Assembly: GCA_903813345.2 (NCBI GenBank)
Contig: CAIIXF020000006.1
Span: forward strand, 18,170,348-18,234,347
Reading direction: 5' to 3'
DNA length: 64,000 bases
Source: Owenia fusiformis
Lineage: Eukaryota; Annelida; Polychaeta; Sabellida; Oweniidae
Shown here: one piece after another, positions 37,001-52,000 of the stretch
Layout: each line of letters opens with the position of its first letter
How positions within the stretch are numbered: position 1 is the stretch's first letter
Position numbers and translations under genes: made by a program
Notes under the pieces: model-generated
The model's input: the letters and a program-made list of their open reading frames with translations, nothing else
Told to the model about the DNA's origin: nothing
Database searches by the model: none

Positions 37001-40000
37001 TAATTAAAGTGTAGAGTCAGAATCGCAAAAATAAGGAAAAACTTTGAATTTGACCTAGATTTTGACCTAGGCCCTGGACTGGATTTAGACCTAGACTTGA
37101 CTTGGACCTGGACCAACACTGGACTTTGACCTGGACTGGACCTTGACTTGGACCTGGAAATAGACTGGACTGGTACTTTTTCAATTTTTCTCACTTTTCT
37201 TGACTCTCTATAAGGGTACCATCAGATCGATTTTTCTGGAACTTTCAAAACGTCATAACTCTTGAACCGGAAGTCGGATTTCAATTCGGTTTTCAGATTC
37301 GGAATCCTGAGAAAATTTCCTATAAGGCATATACCCTCGACATTGAATTCGGAGAACTTTTTTTTAGACCTCGTTTTCGGACACTGATATCTGGAAATCG
37401 GTTCGATGAATCAAAAAACGGATAGCACATTTATGAAAGGGCTGTTTCTAAGCTACATGAAGAAAAAAAGATGAAGACGTTTCGATAAATAACGAAGAAG
37501 ATAATAGACAGAATGTTGAAAATGTAAGATTTGACCTAGTTTGCAGATTCGGATTTCTGAGAAAATTCTATTCTTAATTCATAACTCAAACGTTAAATTT
37601 GGAGAATCTTTTATTTTGACCTACTTTTGGACACCATATCTCAAAAGTGGATCGAAATACTTTCTGACGGCAAAAGGCTAATACTATTAGCACACTATTT
37701 GCTACCAGTATACAAATTTTTGAAGCAAATCATTTAAATGTAGTGTCAGAATTGCAAAAATAAGAATAAACTATGAATTTCACCTAGATTTTGATCTAGG
37801 GATTTTGGTGTCCAAATTTTGAGGTTAAGTAGCCTTCGAGGTCCCCTTCTTTCATAGGCTTTCATTATTTTAAAGTGCCCGATAAACTATAAAATGCGCA
37901 TGCGTCCAGGTGTTGATAAACTATAAATAGCGAAAATCCAGGGTTTGTCACCACAAGGTAAGCCAGGACGTGTTGAGAGAACAGCTAGTGTTGATATTGA
38001 ATTTACATGTAGCCAGATAAGTTTCCTTATTGAAATTACATATGGTTATTAGCAATACTTTGTAGGTGCTAAACAATAAAATATTTAGAGTATATATGAG
38101 AGAAATTGGTCATTTCGAACCCGTTGAAAAGTTTGTGGCTCTCGGCTACACCGGGGAATTTACTTCCATGAGTACACACATAAATGTTGGGTTCCCCAAG
38201 AGGTACGCGACAAGGTGACCTGGCATCAAATGTGCGACTAAATGCTACTATCGAGAAGATAAAATAACGAATACGACAATAAGTTATTGCATGTGACAAT
38301 TCCGAGCCTTCATCTCACTGAAGTATTTTGAAGTGAAAATAGGATTTTTGTTTTGATACATGGATTCAGATGAACGTAACTTTATTCTGACAACTAATCA
38401 AAACTGAACACAATTGATTGTACGTAACAGACAATTTATTGTTTTACAATGTTTTGATTGGCTAAACGAATGAAACCAACAAATTATGACATGTAAAATG
38501 ACAATTTTGAAATGTAAAATTTAAAAGTGACAAACACAACCTCCCTATCCACTCTTTGGGAGCCCTAGTAAATTAGTAATATGTACATGCAGTAGTGGTA
38601 GTGTACAGCTTATTATCACACTACGCTTTGTATTCTAAAGCCTGTTGTTTGTAATAACACTAGTACTGTTCACTCAACGTATGTTTTGTGTGTGGGCAGT
38701 CAACGATAATCATTGTTTTATCCCGGTTATATGACCTCGGCAATTATAACAGAACCGTACTAAACGAAAAAACGCAAATAAGAGAAAGCTTTCACACACA
38801 TATAAAAAATGAACTAGTCTAATCCGCCAGTATAAACTCTGTGCTATACGTAGCCAGGTCGGGCGCACACTTTAAGCTGTACTTAGTCTATATCTCGTAT
38901 TTTACACTTCAAAAAAATTCTTTACTTAATCCATAACTCAAACGTTAAATTTGGAGAATTTTTTATTTTGACCTACTTTTCGGACACCATATCTCAAAAG
39001 TGGGTCAAAATACTTTCGGACGGTAAAAGGCTAACCCTATTACCACATTCTTGGCTACATGTATACAAAATTTCGAAGAAAATAATTAAAGTGTAGAGTC
39101 AGAATCGCAAAAATAAGGAAAAACTTTGAATTTGACCTAGATTTTGACCTAGGCCCTGGACTGGATTTAGACCTAGACTTGACTTGGACCTGGACCAACA
39201 CTGGACTTTGACCTGGACTGGACCTTGACTTGGACCTGGAAATAGACTGGACTGGTACTTTTTCAATTTTTCTCACTTTTCTTGACTCTCTATAAGGGTA
39301 CCATCAGATCGATTTTTCTGGAACTTTCAAAACGTCATAACTCTTGAACCGGAAGTCGGATTTCAATTCGGTTTTCAGATTCGGAATCCTGAGAAAATTT
39401 CCTATAAGGCATATACCCTCGACATTGAATTCGGAGAACTTTTTTTTAGACCTCGTTTTCGGACACTGATATCTGGAAATCGGTTCGATGAATCAAAAAA
39501 CGGATAGCACATTTATGAAAGGGCTGTTTCTAAGCTACATGAAGAAAAAAAGATGAAGACGTTTCGATAAATAACGAAGAAGATAATAGACAGAATGTTG
39601 AAAATGTAAGATTTGACCTAGTTCTTGACCTTTGACCTCGATAAAAATTTGACCCCATTTCCCACCAACTAGACATAGTACCTTAATTAACCATATAATA
39701 GTCTTCATTGAATACTTTATAGTTGTTGAGAAATCGTCCACAGTATAATAAGAAAGAAAGAAGAATAATAAAGAATAATGGCAAAAACAATAGACTCCAG
39801 ATTTTCATCTGGAGTCTAATAATCTGGAAGGATTAAATTTGAAGGCAAAAAGGCATGTAGTTCTAAATTTTACTAAAGCCCCAGAAAATAAGATACTTCA
39901 ACCAAATGGAGAGACAATATGTGAAGTACATATGTGTATGATCAGAAAATAGCATAGAAACAACAATTAAATCCTTGGACTTCATGCTAAAAGTAGATTT

Positions 40001-43000
40001 AGAATGAGTTCTCATCGATTAGCAATTGAGACTGGAAGACATACAAGGCAAATGCCAAAACCTATCGAATAAAGATTATGCAATATTTGTAAAGATATTG
40101 AGTGTCATTTCAAAAAGATGTGTCATGAACAAAAAACATTGAGAATATGCAAATATTATAAAAAAGCTTTTAAAGTTTACCTAATTTGGATTTACTAAGT
40201 GAAAATTTACTTATTTCAAGTAAAAACATAACTTTACAAAGACACATTGAAAAATTCATTTACCATTCATTTTAGAACATATTGTGCGTGCAAAACACTA
40301 TTATTGTTACCTTTGACATATATTTTTTTAGTTTGGTTTTACTTTTTGTTAGTTTATGTGTTTTGTAGTTTAGATATGTAGTCTACCATAGTTCTGACTT
40401 ATATAATAATGTTATGGTACTACTCGTATATGTCAATAAGAGTTACACGTATACTGTATATGCCAAATGTTCCATTTAGCAAATTTAGTTCTGTTTTTAT
40501 TATGTCATATTGATGACATATTGTGTTATAGTCTCTTTTTTGTGATGGCATTCAGTGTCCAGCGGTTTGGTATTTGTAACAAATGGCATGTTGTGACATT
40601 TTGCATGTTGCCCATATCTTTCTTGAATGATAAAAAATATTTACCAATATGTCTTTCAACAGTACCATTCTGTGCATTATGTTTTTACAAGCTAAATAGA
40701 ATCTTTCATTTAGTGGAGTAGGTCCTGGTTGAATGATACAGTGTTTCAATTCAATTTCACATTTTCTAAAAATCTATTTATACTAAATTAATTCAGGAAA
40801 AGTTGTTTATTTGTTACATTTATTTTTATGTCACCACCAAAAAGTGTTATGGTCTCTGTTTTTTGGGATGGCGGTTGGTGGTTGGCATATCTGGACAGAA
40901 AATGTGATATTTCTTAATCCCAAAGTTGTTGTAAAGCAAAACTGTACAGTCTTTCTTCCATTGAACACTCTATATTCACACAAAAATCACGAAGATTCCT
41001 TCATTATTTAAGGAATAAAGACCGAGATTTTATGGTTTATAGCGTGATATATGACCGAAAATTTTATTCTGTTAATTGTTAAAAGACCGAAATCTCATAG
41101 CGATTGAAGTCTTTGGCAATGGCCAGAATAAAATTTGAGGTCTTATATTTGACATAAATCATAAAATCGAGGTCTTTGTTACGATTACGATACGATTACG
41201 ATACATACTCCAATACAGACCAGTAAATCAATTGTTCTAGCTATTGTGACGTCATGTATCATATTAGAATGAGAAAGATATTCCAAAGTTAGTGGGTGTC
41301 ATTTTTTTGTCTCACCCTGAAGTTATCTTGAAAACACCCCTCACCAGGTATTTAACCTCTTTTCGTAGAATCTTTTATTTGGTGTAGATTTTATTCCAAG
41401 CAACCTGAGAAGGTTCAATAAAGTATGCATTAATATCTGTTTATATGCCAGTCAATAATCATTCAAAAATAAATCAAATAAATTTGATTTTATCTTAAAA
41501 ACTAATATTAGTATTCAGTTATTAATTGGCAAACTAAAATATATAAAGGTTGGTTACGGCTATTAATGGCTCTTATCACATTAGGGGATATATCTCCCAG
41601 ATCACATTGATTTAAGAATTGATTTGGTTTATTATCCCACCAACCTTTGGATATGTAATGACCCTGGGCACATTTGGCTATAAGGGCTTAGCAGTAACCA
41701 TTACAGCTGAAACTAGTACTGACTTGCTATCGAGGGTTGGTTTTTCTTTAAATTCATACACAAGTTAAAGGGTATCAAGTTCTACAACTTGTTTATGTTT
41801 GGGTGACCATTTATAAGCTTATTTGATAACTAGAGATTTTTCTTGTCCTATGAGAAAATAACATGTCAAATTTTCTTTCCACCTTCCCATTTTTTCTGCA
41901 TCAAAAAATATTTTAGAATATCATAATGACTCACAAATGTTTCACAGGCGTTTTAGAGTGAAACAATCAAAGTGTGATTGATTATCAAGGGATTCTCTAT
42001 AATTTCAAGGCATTATAGAACTTACCGGTATCGGGAATCGTATATTAGTAGTGTGAGACACTATTCTATCATTGACCCTCATATGACTTTCGATTAATTT
42101 AGTTCTTCCCTCAAAACAGTCTGTGATTTGGTGACTTTGTAAAAATATGAGTGAGATGACGCACGTTTACAGTATTTGAAATCTATGAATCAATGGATAT
42201 CGAATTATACAAAAGAAGTGTGAATAACCCAGGTTCCATGAAATACAATAATTTGAGAACATTTGAATTGATCATTTACTGTCAAATCAATATATACTTA
42301 CCTCATTCATGTTGCTGTTGTTTTCTTGGAAATTCTGTTTGTTTACCTAATTTGTACAAGAGTGAATAATTGGTTAGTAATAATGATTAGTTATTATGTC
42401 ACCATTCTCAAGGTCAAAAGAGATTTGACCTTTAATGACCTCCTCGAGGTCAAAAAGGTCTTTTGTATGTTGCTTCAACTAGGTGGTGACATTTTGTCAT
42501 ATTAATGCCTTCTTTACAAATAGCTAGGTAAGGTGTGTCAAATTCCAGCCAATCAGAAGTAGAACAAAGTATTTCAAATCCTTTAGGATCGAACTATATC
42601 CACTTGTCATATATTTTACAGCAGATTCCTCACTCATAAGATTGTTTTATAATCCTTCTTTGGCAAACCAGCATCTGTACAAGATGGAATAATTTTTGAT
42701 AACTCTTATACCAGTTGTCAGATTTTGTTCAGATTTCATCGGGTGCCTTGTTGGCATAGGAGTCTGCTCAAGAAGGAATGCTGAAATAAAAGGTTAATAA
42801 TATGGTATTCTGGATATCGAAATCTGAATCAGTCAGCTGAACCTGCATTATGATATTTAACATGTTCAGACTACACTTACATGTAGTTAATAAAACTGAA
42901 CATAAAACCACTGTAACAATGGATATAAAAAGTTAAAGTTCCATGTATGATTTGATTATATAGATCTTTAGAAAATATGACTTAGTACTGCAAGTCCAAT

Positions 43001-46000
43001 GATTGTGATGCAACATGTTATGCAAGTGGCGCCACCTGTCACCCAGGGGTCTTTCTCATCCCAAACAGCATAGAGACGAATTGGAGCTCCTGACCCATTC
43101 TCAATCTTCATGGGCATGGCATACACGACACTCCCTTGTTTGGGAATTTCACCAACATTTGCTGCCATCTCTACACACCACTTATTCTCACCAAGCATCA
43201 AGATATGCGCTTCAAAATTCAGTGTTTTTCCAATGTCACAGTTCAGTGTATCAGTCGCAAATCCAACAACATCTCGATTTTTCAACAACCAATCGACCGC
43301 CTCACGACTAAACCCTGGCGAGTGAAGAGTTTCAATGGTGTCTCCACCGACATATGCAGTTGCATTTCCCCAGTATTTGTTCCAGCCTGAATTCATCAAA
43401 ATGACGGCTCCTTTTGGAATTTGTTGCCCAAATTCACTTTCCCAATCTTCAAGGTCTGACACATCCAAAGTGGCATCCTGGATTTGGGAAGCCTTTTCTC
43501 TGATGTCTATTACAACTGCTGGACCTGCAACACAGAACCATTTATCCAATGACAGAGTTACATGCACATAACATAAGTATATCAGAAGGTATATCAAACC
43601 ATCCTAAGGAGGAAATTCAAAGGATATTATGTGCCATTGCCTATTGGCTTGACCTCTTGACTACCCAGAGTGACGAGATTTCACGTAACCTCATAAATAA
43701 CCTTGAAACCAAGAGTGACGAGATTATCTGTCACAAAATTTTTCATTATGATTTCTTTTATTTGAACAGTTTTCATCCAATTTACACAAAAAGTATTTTA
43801 TAAAATGTGTAGAAATGGTCTCTGCCATCTAATTTACTAAAATCAACTGTTGTAAATGTACGTGTAGTAAAAATGTCAAAAGCTGGTAAAAATGAAAAGT
43901 ATACTCTGGTCAAGAAGAAATGCTACATTTCTCAAGAAACTTGATTTTTGTTGTGATAACACAAATACAGTAGCAGCTACCAGATTTGCTAAATTTTAGG
44001 CTATGTGACACTAATGTTTTTATTATGGTTATAAGACTATTCTGCATATCTTTTCATCATGTGTGTAGATTTTGCCAAAAGGACACAATACTAGTTTACT
44101 ATTTCTTGTCATGTACTATTATCTCATGTGATATCCAAAATGATGAGACATTTAATAATAATCATGTTTATTTCGATGGGATTTGCTGCTCCTTGGAGTT
44201 CAGTTCTGAAGTCAGTATAATATATATACAGTGTATATATACCTATGTACAGTATTTATGTTGAAGAATAAGATTGATCTGATAACCAATACAACATTTA
44301 AAATATTTTGGACATCAAAAGTGTTTTGGATTAATAGATCTTGGTGTGCAACATTATATGATGTAAATGTTATAGTTCATTGATGTAGGTAACTCAGAAG
44401 GTACATGTAACTCACCCTTAAGCTGTGAAAATGGTATCTGATGTAGCCTCCAACCTTGAGCAGTGAAATGGTAGGGTGCGTCCATATGGGTCCCCACATG
44501 TTCTGATGTCTCAAAGTTATTAGATGCTACACTGAAAATAAAAAAAATATTTTCTCTTATATGGAATTAACATTTATATAGTGTATAGATGGCATTATAA
44601 TTGTTACTATCCCAATGAAAGAATTTCAGATAGGATGTAATTCAACTCTCTGTCTGTGAATCAGTCTATCCTCATCTGTCCATCTGGATCAATTACAAGT
44701 ACATGTAACTTTTACTCTAATAGAGCAAGTATTCTTCATATTTATTGGAAAGATGTATAATGGTTAATAATTGAGTTCTTTGCAAAAAATTGTTTCACAA
44801 TTGCTACAGCTTTAAGAATTTTCAATATGCCCACTCATTTCAGAATGGCCGCCATTTTTTATAAAAAATATGTTTGACAACTCAGATACCAGTTGATGGA
44901 TTTGATTTAATTTTTTTATGCTGATGCTAGTAGTGTTGTCGCGATGTGCCATAATCGTACATCGATGCATCGGCAATTTTCAGTAGTAAACATCGATGCA
45001 CATTGCGATGTACATCGAGAAAAAGTCTGAGAAAAGTCCACTGAAATACCGAACAGAACAAATTAACCTCTTGAATCCCAGGCTCTAAAATTGGCATGAA
45101 ACCAGAGAATTTTTCATTTTTTGCCACCTTTTGACATTTTATTACATACCTATACAACTTTAGATGCTCAGCTTAGTAAAATTGGACGGCAGAGATCATT
45201 TCTACACGTTTAAAAACAATTTTTGTGTAAATTGGATGAAAATTGTTCAAATGAGAGCAATTTTTGTGAAAAATTTTGTGACGGATTTTCTCGTCCCTCT
45301 GGGCACCAGTCTTATTTCATTTGTGACGGATATATCCGTCACTCTGGGTATTCAAGAGGTTAATAAGAGTACGCTGGTACATCCGGGAACTTCTAGTGAC
45401 GGTGAAATGAAAGTAAAGTAATTTTTTAGATTAATGGTTTATTTCGACTAGCTAAAACAGTTTAAAAGCGAAAGAATATCAGAAAACATTGGAAAATGAA
45501 ATAAGACATGAGAAAGGTAAGCGATTTGTGTCAAAATAAGATAAGAAAGGGTGATTTTTAGCAAATTAATTTTTTTTAAAAACATCGATGTTTTGTTTCA
45601 GACATCGATGCATCGCCAGAATCAGCTTTGGCAATGTATATTGCGATGTATCGATTAATCGCGACAACACTAGATGCTAGGGACATAGGATTAATGGCTG
45701 CTCATTTCAAAATGGCTGCAATTTTATGTAAAAAGTGTTTTCTGATAAATCAAATACCAGTCGATAGATTCAATTCAAATTATGTATGCCCATACACAGG
45801 AACCAAATGAGCTCTCCTCATATAAATTTCAAAGATGGCTGCTGAATTTCAAATTGGCTGCTATTTTTCATGAAATATGTAATTTTAAATATCACTTTGA
45901 ATACCATTTATAGATCAAATTATGGAATTTAGTCCAAATTTAATTGGCTGATATCTTATTGGCAAAGATGCTCTGTTAAGAGAGGCATTTTCAATTTGGG

Positions 46001-49000
46001 TTCTCATTTCAAAATGGCCAACATGTTTTATAATAGCTTTTCAATAACTTAATACTTACAAAGGCGCTCCAAGGACAGGCCCTAGCAAAGCAATAGTTGA
46101 ATTGTAGCTTTTGTGTCCAGGCCATTTCATCAAATCTTTATTGACAAGATATGTCATATCTTTGAATGTGCCCTCCACCACACCTATAGTCACCATGGCA
46201 ATATACAATATCACAATCATCTTCATTTCAAATTATGTACTATTTTAATCGTTGATTGCGATTGTTATTAGATTAATATTCAGTACGTATCCTGACTCAA
46301 AATTGCTTGCTTTGTAGTGGTTGCCTGAGAAGTTAGCACTAACCAATATTTGCCTCTGAAGTATATAAACTTAAGTTTCTCAAGGTGACATGCCTGGAAT
46401 GTTTAAACCGTATTGGCTGATATGTAGTCCACCCAGAGTCTAGTATTCTATTACAAACATAGGCTTTGAAGAGAAGTAAATATACACTTTTTTGCAGATT
46501 AGACTTTTAACAAATGCAGGCCTTCCTTTGTTTGACAGTAATCTACATGGACGACATTGCCTCCCTGTCCTCTAATGCCTAGGACTTCTGAAATCATGAA
46601 ATTCAATGAATGCTATTGGCTAGCTGGAATTTTATCGACCATAACATCGGTACTTTGATTGGTTAAGCCTAGATCAAAGGATTTGTAGATTGTAGACAGG
46701 GTCGTTTAGAAAGGGCATTGTAGTTTTTTATTATTGATGCCTAGAGATAAAGGAGCTCTGCTCGAGAAGTTATTTTCAAGATGGCCACTATTTATCAAAA
46801 TCTCAGCCATTTTTAATTAAAAATGTAATCTTTGATAACTTTGATACCAGTTGACAGATTTGGATCAAATTTGATATGCTGATGCCTAGGGACATAGGAG
46901 CTCTGCTCAAGAAGAAATTTTAAAGGTGGCAGCTGAATTTCAAAATGGCCACCATATATCAGATGCTGGCACACTTTTGCCGGAAGTTTGCAAGAAGTAA
47001 CTTTTGGCAATGCAGTATGTTAGAGTAACCTAGTAGGTGTAAGAAAATATAAGGTGATGGGCTTTAAAGTGGTAAAAACAATTTTCACGGCCGAATTGAA
47101 CTTCAATTCCTTCGATTTCAGGGGGTACTATAAGACTATTTCATAACATAAAGGGTATAGTTGCTATTGTTCTGTTTTCTACAGCACACATTACTAGTCC
47201 AAAGATGAATAATATCCTAAAGTTATAGGCCGATATCTGTATTAGTCTCAGAAATATTGCAATTAATAGGAAAGAAATATGCCATTTTAGTCATTTCTAA
47301 GTCTCACCTATTTTATATTTGTAGCTTCCAGCAAAAGATGGCAGTTTAAATAGCTCAAAATTGTTTTCTAAAAACTAATTCAAGCTATGTTTGATATTGT
47401 AATACAATTATAATAATGATAATGTACTATTTATGATTTTTAATATGACTTTATAGTACCCTACCCCTGGAAAGGTGGCGTGGTCAATGTTATCATTTTG
47501 CAGCATACAGTTAAAAACTTGTATTGATAGAAAGCAAATCAATGCATATTAAACATCTTCACTTGTTAATTGACAATGCAATTCATTCATTACTAAAATA
47601 AAGGACTCTACATATTTTATATATACGTTTTCAATTTTGTACAATGTATCATAATGAAATCTAAAAGGCTGTTTCATTTTCAGTCTTCACTAACACATGA
47701 AATGTAAGTCACAGTGTTTCCAAATAACCTTGGCAATGAGAAAGTACCACAAAGACTACATAATATGAGCAGATTCAAGGTCCCAATACTAATACTTACC
47801 GATCTATCGGTGTTCAAAAATAGAGAAAGCTGTCGTGAGTGCAGTTTTAACTAATTTTGAACTGAAACTGCTACTTAATGAATATTTCTTTAAACATCTG
47901 TGACTTTTTTGGACCCCAAACATAAGATACCAAGACATAATGCTACCAAGTTCTGATATTGGAAGTTTCAGAGCTCTAGATCAAATATTCACTTCTGCAT
48001 GTACTTTTAAAAAGACCCAAAAGGACAAAAACCTGTCAGATATCGCAAAAAATATGAAAGATGCACTATTCAAAACAATTTATCTCTTAAATGTTACTTT
48101 TATTTGACATAATTTCTGATTCTGCCTCCAGTTAGTACCACCAATAATACATATGAGAAGACTTAAGTTCATAGTAAGTGGAGTTACAGATCTATTGGCT
48201 TCTGAAAATGGGAAAAGTTGTAGCAAGTATGATTTTCACCAGTTTTTCATCTAAGACTGCAACTTTCTGGATTTTCTCTTTACAAACTGCACCGTAAGAC
48301 CAAAGACATTAAAGGAAACCTGGTTATTGTACCACCAATAATAAGTAAATATAATATTGGTAATAGAGATTTCGCACATACGTGAAAGCCAACTTATAAC
48401 GTATACTTATACTTATAAGTAAACGTACAAGGTGTTTCATAATGTGGGCTTTTCGTCAGGAAAGATCTTCTCGGACTGTAATAAATAAAGGTCAAAGGGA
48501 TGCCATTTGTACTTTCTTGAATCGTAGCATGTTTAGTTGATCCAAATGTGTTTGTCTAGAATAAAATAGGCTCATATATAGTACATATGTTATAGACCCA
48601 TCTCTTCTGAAATTGGCTTTTTGGAGATGCTCGTTATGAAACACCCTGTGTGTCATTTGTTGAGCTACTGAATTGATCATTTCCAGTAATTCCTAGAACC
48701 TACTGGTTTGATTGGTGTTTCAAATGGATGGTTAAAGTATTTGATTGGATACTGTTCCTACTCAGCCAATTAATTTTTAAAAATGCTTGCGGTCAATTGT
48801 TCCACACACATGTAGGTAAAGCTTTATACGGAGATCCAACTGTATACGTTTATCATCTCGTATATATACTGTTTTGTTAGTTCATTGAACTTGATGAAAA
48901 CTTCATGAAAACTTTGAAATAATCAACTTGTTTATGTAATGACTCACTTTAAAGGATCATGAGTCACTTTAAAGGATCATGTTTATAATACACTAGAACT

Positions 49001-52000
49001 ACTAGGACACGGAAGCAAGCATCTAATTATAACTTTGCATAATCTACACGTGCAGATGACAGTGAATTCACAGTCTCTAGTTGATGGAGCTTTTCTATAT
49101 CGGGAATAGTTATGTTCCATTAAGTACAATTTAAAATTGATTTTAGTAAATATAATAGTTCGACATGACCCTTTAAAGTATACGTATACATATAATTTGT
49201 CCTTTCACTTATGTGCGAAATCTCTCTAATATATACCAAGTATTTACTTTAATTCCAAGGCATCTGAATTATTGATAAATAAATGAAATCAGTACTTTAT
49301 TGTATCTTGGGACAAAATACACAGTTTGAATGCTTAAGCTTGACATCACAGTATCAAGTGAAAGATACTTTGTTATATACAGCTATATATCACTTTAACT
49401 GACTTTACTCTTCAACTTAAAATATGCCTGGCCATCCTAAGAAAAAAGCAACGGAGGGCAAAGATGTTGCATGGTATAATTGGTATTAAGCTCTTATAGA
49501 GTTTAAAGCTCCCACAATTTTTTGAAAACGAAATGGAAAATAACATGTGAAAGTATAGGATGGACTAATTGTTCTTGGAAAGTTTTGGAAAGTAACACTG
49601 CATAAAATATTTAGCAAGAGATATGTTCCAAAATACTTTCAGGTAGAAATAAAGCTCTGTAATGTAAAAACAATGTATTCTCAGTATTCAATAATAACAT
49701 TCTCTGAGTCACTTAATAAATAATAACTAGATGTAACTCGTACTACAAGTTTCAGTTCTAAATAAAATACAGTTTAGTTAAAAAATTGTTAAGAATACAT
49801 GTACATATTTTTTCATAATTTCACCATTTCTGACTGTATTGTGCATATTTTTAAGTGTCAATTGTTCAATGATTATTTGATATAACCTCCTGAAACTACT
49901 CTCATATATATTTGGTGGTACAGTGATATGAAATCTTGTCTTTCGGGGTCTAACGGAATTCTTGTTTTAGAGAAGAAAATCCTGAAAGCTGCAGTTTAAT
50001 ATCATGAATAGTAGGTGAAAATTGCACTTGCTACAGCTTCTCCCATTTTTAGATGCCAATAAATCTGTAACTACACTTACTATGAATTGTTCTGAATAGT
50101 GCAATTTATCACATTTTTTTGCGATATCTGACTGCATTTTGTGTCTTTTTAAGAGTCCATGCAGATATGAAAACTTGATCTAGAGCTCTAAAATTTTCAA
50201 TTCCAGAATTTGGTAGCACTATGTCTTGATATCCTGTGTTTGGAGTCGAACCAAATCACAGATGTTGAGAAAAAAAATTCATATGTAGCAGTTTTAATTC
50301 AAAATTAGTTGAAATGGCACTCGGGACAGCTTTCCTCATTTTTTTGAATGCCGATAGATCAGCAAGTATTTACACTATGATCGTGAATCTGCGCATCTAT
50401 CTCATTGCCCAGGTATTGTGGAAACATTGTGACTTATATTTCATGTGATAGTAAGCACTGAAAATGGACTTGTTGCATTGTGGCGGACCTCATACAAAAC
50501 AAACATCGGGGTAGAGGGGGAGGGGGGTTAAACGTTGATCAGTTCTGCTATTTTTTGTGGCTATTGGTCATATAGTAGATCATTTTGTCAAAAGGTAAAG
50601 GTGATCCGAGAAAAAGTTGGTAAATTGAAACAGCCTATTAGATTTCTATATGATACATTGTGCAAAATTGAAAACGTATATATAAAATATTTAGAGTCTT
50701 ATATTTTAGTAATAAATGAATTACATTGTCAAGTAACAAGTGAAGATGTTTTAAATGCATTGATTTGCTTGATATCAATACAAGTATTTAATTGTATCCT
50801 GCAAAATGATAACATTGACCACGCCCACTTTCCAGGGGTAGGGTACTATAAAGTCATATTAAAAATCATAAATAGTATATTATCAATTATTATAATTGTA
50901 TTACAATATCAAACAAAGCTTGAATTAGTTTTTAGAAAACAATTTTGAGCTATTTAAGCTGCCATCTTTTGCTGGAAGCTACAAATATAAAATAGGTGAG
51001 ACTTAGAAATGACTAAAATGGCATATTTTTTTCCTATTAACTGCAATATTTCTGAGACTAATACAGATATCGGCCTATAACTTTAGGATATTATTCATCT
51101 TTGGACTAGTAATGTGTGCTGTAGAAAGCAGAACAATAGCAACTATACCCTTAATGTTATGAAATAGTCTTATAGTACCCCCTGAAATCGAAGGAATTGA
51201 AGTTCAATTTGGCCGTGAAAATTGTTTTTACCACTTTAAAGCCCATCACCTTATATTTTCTTACACCTACTAGGTTACTCTATCATACTGCATTGCCAAA
51301 AGTTACTTCTTGCAAACTTCCGGCAAAAGTGTGCCAGCATCTGATATACCATGTTTCATAAAAAACATAATCTTTGATAACTTAAATACCAGTGGATGGA
51401 TTTGGTTCAAATTTTTTTGGCCTCTATTTCTCAAAACATGTTTTGTTCGGTGGGATTTGCTACTCCCTGGAGTTGCTGTTTTTCTCGTTAGATCAAATAA
51501 ACCCCCAAAATGACAAGTAATGGAGGTTAAGGTGCAGCGTGCCTTTGACAAAGATGACATTAAGTAGGTGACCTTACTGTATATGAGGTTACTTTATTAC
51601 AGAGCATGGGATTCTGGGAATGATGAGATTTTAACTTGTTTAATTCGCGAAATTTGATATCCGCAAAATCGTGTTTTCTCATAATTCGCGAAATTAAAAC
51701 TTGTGAAATTAATCGGGAGTACAGTATTCCATTTAGATATTACATTTATAGTACATGAACAGCATATGATTAGACTAAATTGCCACAAAGTTTTGCATAG
51801 TCGTATCCTATGTTATAAAAATGGGAATGTACTAAAAACCCTTCGACCCTGCGACCTACGACTTACAGCGTGTCAAGAATTTTTGAAATATATTTTTATA
51901 AAAACCCTTCGACCTTCTAGATATTTCTCAGTCCATATGAAGTTGCTGGAAATATTACTTTGTGTATAGAACTTAAGAATCTGTCCCAAGAGAGTTAAAG

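Larger units (their letters stand above)
44820..46040 (-). repeat. Family A2 repeat ('gatgcctagggacatagg'), interrupted
   Basis: Units of ~145-150 bp with 'ttcaaaatggc(t/c)gc', 'gataactcaaataccagt' and 'gatgctagggacatagg'. It is split at 44931-45672 by a hAT-like element. Other copies lie at 46741-46955 plus 51348-51500, and at 61874-62515. Confidence 0.7.
46956..51347. mobile_element. 4.39-kb foldback element with 5-bp target duplication
   Basis: The ends are ATATCAGATGCTGGC and GCCAGCATCTGATAT. ACCAT flanks it (46951-46955 and 51348-51352), and the flanks rejoin a family A2 unit. The outer ~730 bases of each arm (46956-47685 and 50615-51347) match closely; the inner parts (to ~48350 and from ~49900) match with more divergence and contain a repeated unit ('atctattggc..ct' with 'gggaaaagctg'). 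No transposase is seen. The 137-codon frame at 50535-50948 lies in the right arm and has no domain. Confidence 0.9.

Noticed and set aside
35987-38299. Identical 76-codon minus frames in two places
   Set aside because: Both come from the 2,082-bp DNA duplication, so their identity is not evidence of selection; no domain recognised.
36973-39276. Ser/Arg/Lys-rich 73-codon frames (two copies)
   Set aside because: They translate the 'gacctggactgga' minisatellite, duplicated with the segment.
43015-43571. Several plus-strand frames
   Set aside because: Antisense of cyclase exon 3.
50535-50948. 137-codon frame
   Set aside because: It lies in an arm of the 4.39-kb foldback, is AT-rich and has no recognisable domain.
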